A stretch of DNA of 64,000 nt, taken from contig NC_034414.1 of assembly GCF_002078875.1 (NCBI RefSeq), forward strand, positions 33,825,640-33,889,639, read 5' to 3'. Of the stretch, positions 61,569 through 64,000 are shown one piece after another. The position numbers and the translations under genes are program-made. The stretch comes from Numida meleagris. Its lineage: Eukaryota; Chordata; Aves; Galliformes; Numididae. The stretch's first letter is position 1, and every line of letters starts with the position of its first letter. The notes under the pieces are model-generated. The model was given only the letters and a program-made list of their open reading frames with translations, searched no databases and was not told where the DNA came from.

Positions 61569-61901
61569 TGTAAGGGTAGGTGACAAACATAATTATCTCT
61601 GACAAGTTTTCAGGTCACCCAAGAAAGATATTAGTTACAGTCTGGTAACATGGAAAGAATAACTTACCTCTTTCCAAGGATCAGGGAACACTAGAAACTC
61701 CCAATAGAGAAAATCTTTAAACAGAGATGCTTCTCTTTTTGGCTGCCAACCCTTAAATGAGTTTAGGGAGGAGTGGACTCAGGGTCCATCCCTTCTGGTC
61801 GTACAGGTGAATTGCTTGCATCTGTGCTCCTAGAGCTGGCCACACCCCTTCACCATTTGCTCAATCACTGGTTCAGGCCAAGACCTAACTGTTCCCATAC
61901 A
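61569..61901 (-). mobile_element. Probable old solo LTR, family D
   Basis: A 333-bp segment has LTR-like inverted ends (TGTAAGGG on the left; the right end CCCATACA reads TGTATGGG in reverse). It is flanked by TATAC (61564-61568) and AATAC (61902-61906), a 5-bp duplication with one mismatch. The interior is GC-richer than its surroundings. In reverse it has TTTAAGGG- and TTTAAAG-type boxes that could be a promoter. Strand is inferred from these boxes. A DNA transposon or chance is not excluded. Confidence 0.5.
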
Positions 61902-64000
61902 AATACAAAAGCAATCTAGCTAGAATTAGTGTCATGATCAAAAACGTGGAACAGTTTGGGAAATTAGTTGATAGAAGAGAATATATGCGAGATTCATTTG
62001 AACTATAGCCTTTATGAGGTATAGAAGTAAGTGGATACAGGGTTGTATTGACCTAAAATTTGAAATATTTTGACTTCCGTTTGAAGTAATGCCTGTGTGA
62101 TTTGCTTATGAAAAAAGATTTTTCTATGACATTTTCTTCTGTCAATGACTATTCATATTAACTTCATTTAAACAGCTTCAACAGTTTGTAATTCAGCTGG
62201 AAATTTTTCCATATGGTGAAACTTGACATGAAATCTGAGGCTAGCCATCTTTTTTTTTTTTTTTTTTTTTTTGAAGAGAATAAAAGAGTGCTGAATTTCA
62301 GTGTAACTTAAGTACAGTTTTAAAAGAATATACCTAAAAGAATAAAGGATGAAATGAAATATGATTTTGTAAGCCACCATAAATATAATCTGAGATTCTA
62401 CTGTATCCTGCTGTAGTTACAGCTATGATCCATCCTGTTGTGAATAGTATTTGTTCCAGGAGATAGAGGGAATCCACTCTATGTAGAGGTTTAAGTCATA
62501 TTTTCTGCATAATCGAGAGCCCAGTTATATCAGCAACACTAATTAATTTTTTTAAATTCATATATTGCTCAAAAGATCTGGATCAGTTTCTAATGGCCTC
62601 TTCCACCAACAGTTCACTGATGAAGCCTCTCTTTCATAGAATCATAGAATCAAAGAATGACTTGAGTTGGAAGGGAACTTCCTCCACCCAATGTCTTAGC
62701 TATCTTCTACATGATTAGCATCAGCGTATTTCTCCTAGTTGAGTTCTGGAAGGAAGGGAGGAAGGAAAGAATACTTGCTGAAGAAACAGTATCTTGGATG
62801 TTGAAATTGTAGTAGCTTGCTGTGCTGTAGAAAACTGAAGTGTGAGTCCTTTATCCAAAAAAAAAAAAAAAAAAGAACTTGAAAAGGAAATAGCTAGATG
62901 ATCAGTGTGAAGTAGGTGAGAATAACTCAGTGCATACTGGGAAGTGTCTTTCTGAACTTCATGTGGCTATTTTTTCATGCAGACTCTTAAGATTTCTTGA
63001 CATTGCCTAAGGTCTGAAGATGAATATCTGCTGGATTTATATAAAAACTTTTACTACTTTTCAATTACTTCTGCCCTTAAGACATACGACTAAAAAAGTT
63101 CTAAGTTTCATGAGGATGCAACAGAAAATGGAAAAAACAATAATTTGTTCTTTTAGAAATATGTTTTATTTTTAATTCAAATTTGCTTGACTGTAAGTTT
63201 CAGTTATTCGTCATCATTAGAAGACCTTCATAGACAATCACCACCTGCTTTTAGAGCCAGTTTTAATAGTGGAAGAATACTCAACAAACTGGAGACCCCA
63301 CAATAAGAGTATCTCCAAGGATCAAATAGCAGTTGAAAAGCCAGGTTAATTATATTTGCCTCAGTTTATAGATACTGAGCATTATAGTTGCTCTTTATCA
63401 TGATTTTAACCTAACACTGTTATATCAGTAAATCTAGTAACCAGTTTGAGATATATAGCCATATGTCCCAGTTCTTACACTGAGAGAATTTGGAAGCATG
63501 GTAGAGTCTTTTGAAATAGGTTCCTCTAGAAGAGGCATGCTAAAGTTTATAGAAAAACATATGACCAATCTTTGTTACCTACACAGAATGATAAAATGAA
63601 AGATAAATGACTTAGCAGTAAAAGATGGAGTACAGGAAGTGATTTTTAAATGTTAAATTTAGGGACAGATGCAGAAGAAACTGAGTTTGCTGACAGAGAG
63701 TAATTGACTAGTTAGACTGAAAACACAGAATTAGAGTTTGGGTAGAAGTATCATCCATGTCTGCTTAATGACAGCTGAATACTGAAACAATAGATTTTTT
63801 GCATTAAGCTATCTGTTGTCTTTCTACTGTAGTCTATCACCAAGTGTTTCAATTTAGCTATATTTTACCTAGATCTTGTTCATAACTTTCATTGAAAATG
63901 CCACGATGTTTAAGGTTCTATATTTCTTTTTTTGCAAAATTCTATGTAAATGGTCATTGCTGTGGGCTTTTGTATATGCCTGCTTTTCTACAGTGTTACA
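61902..64000. other. Non-coding right end of window
   Basis: AT-rich sequence to the window edge, with a T23 run (62250-62272), an A18 run (62857-62874) and a short CR1 tail (62637-62682). No gene was recognised. Confidence 0.6.
62637..62682 (-). mobile_element. CR1 3' tail remnant, minus strand
   Basis: CATAGAATCATAGAATCAAA followed by TTGAGTTGGAAGGGA is the reversed terminal tail of CR1. Only about 45 bp survive, consistent with an extremely 5'-truncated insertion. Confidence 0.7.

Noticed and set aside
1..64000. CRISPR arrays, tRNA or rRNA genes, operons or defence-type systems.
   Set aside because: No regularly spaced repeats, no tRNA box A/B pair, no rRNA-like segment and no gene clusters were seen; the window is ordinary vertebrate gene-edge and intergenic DNA.

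Overview
This is a eukaryotic window, almost certainly from a bird and most likely chicken or a close galliform. The evidence is the repeat content: many CR1 LINE fragments, a Galluhop-like mariner, and solo LTRs, one of which has the compact layout of avian alpharetroviral LTRs. Codon-dense bacterial organisation is absent. Most of the window is AT-rich non-coding DNA.

Only one host gene can be supported. The first two coding exons of NOVA1, a neuronal KH-domain splicing regulator, lie on the minus strand. Exon 1 coding sequence is 9093-9228 and exon 2 is 7122-7265, with consensus splice sites and matching phase (a codon split after its first base at both junctions). Positions 1-7121 are the start of a large second intron. 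The promoter and 5' UTR lie in a GC-rich, CpG-rich island of about 2 kb (about 8540-10560). The island contains a striking polypurine tract, with an 88-base run free of pyrimidines just upstream of the start codon. The remaining ~53 kb, from 10.6 kb to the right edge, is upstream of NOVA1 and looks like a gene desert. In other vertebrates NOVA1 sits in a gene-poor block near FOXG1; that placement is background knowledge and is not shown by this sequence.

The desert is a record of transposition. CR1 pieces occur at 17.1-18.4, 22.2, 31.7-32.2, 33.8-36.9, 46.8, 48.8-49.5, 59.2, 60.7-61.3 and 62.6 kb. Two of these loci are rearranged. At 60.7-61.3 kb a copy has an inverted 5' part. At 35.8-36.2 kb a plus-strand CR1 piece interrupts a minus-strand CR1. 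Solo LTRs with exact target-site duplications were found at 20410-20939, 29191-29721, 51137-51637, 57436-57953 (partly hidden by an N gap), 45894-46683, 52577-52978 and 59750-60137. A weaker candidate lies at 61569-61901. The first four belong to one family, and a fifth, truncated piece is joined to CR1 at 36.9 kb. A 564-bp mariner-type element with terminal inverted repeats and TA flanks is at 47613-48176.

No operon, CRISPR array, tRNA or rRNA gene, complete retroviral gene set or other multi-gene system was found. The more interesting signals are the structure of the NOVA1 5' region, the repeat chimeras, and a gap whose content can be predicted from the target-site duplication.
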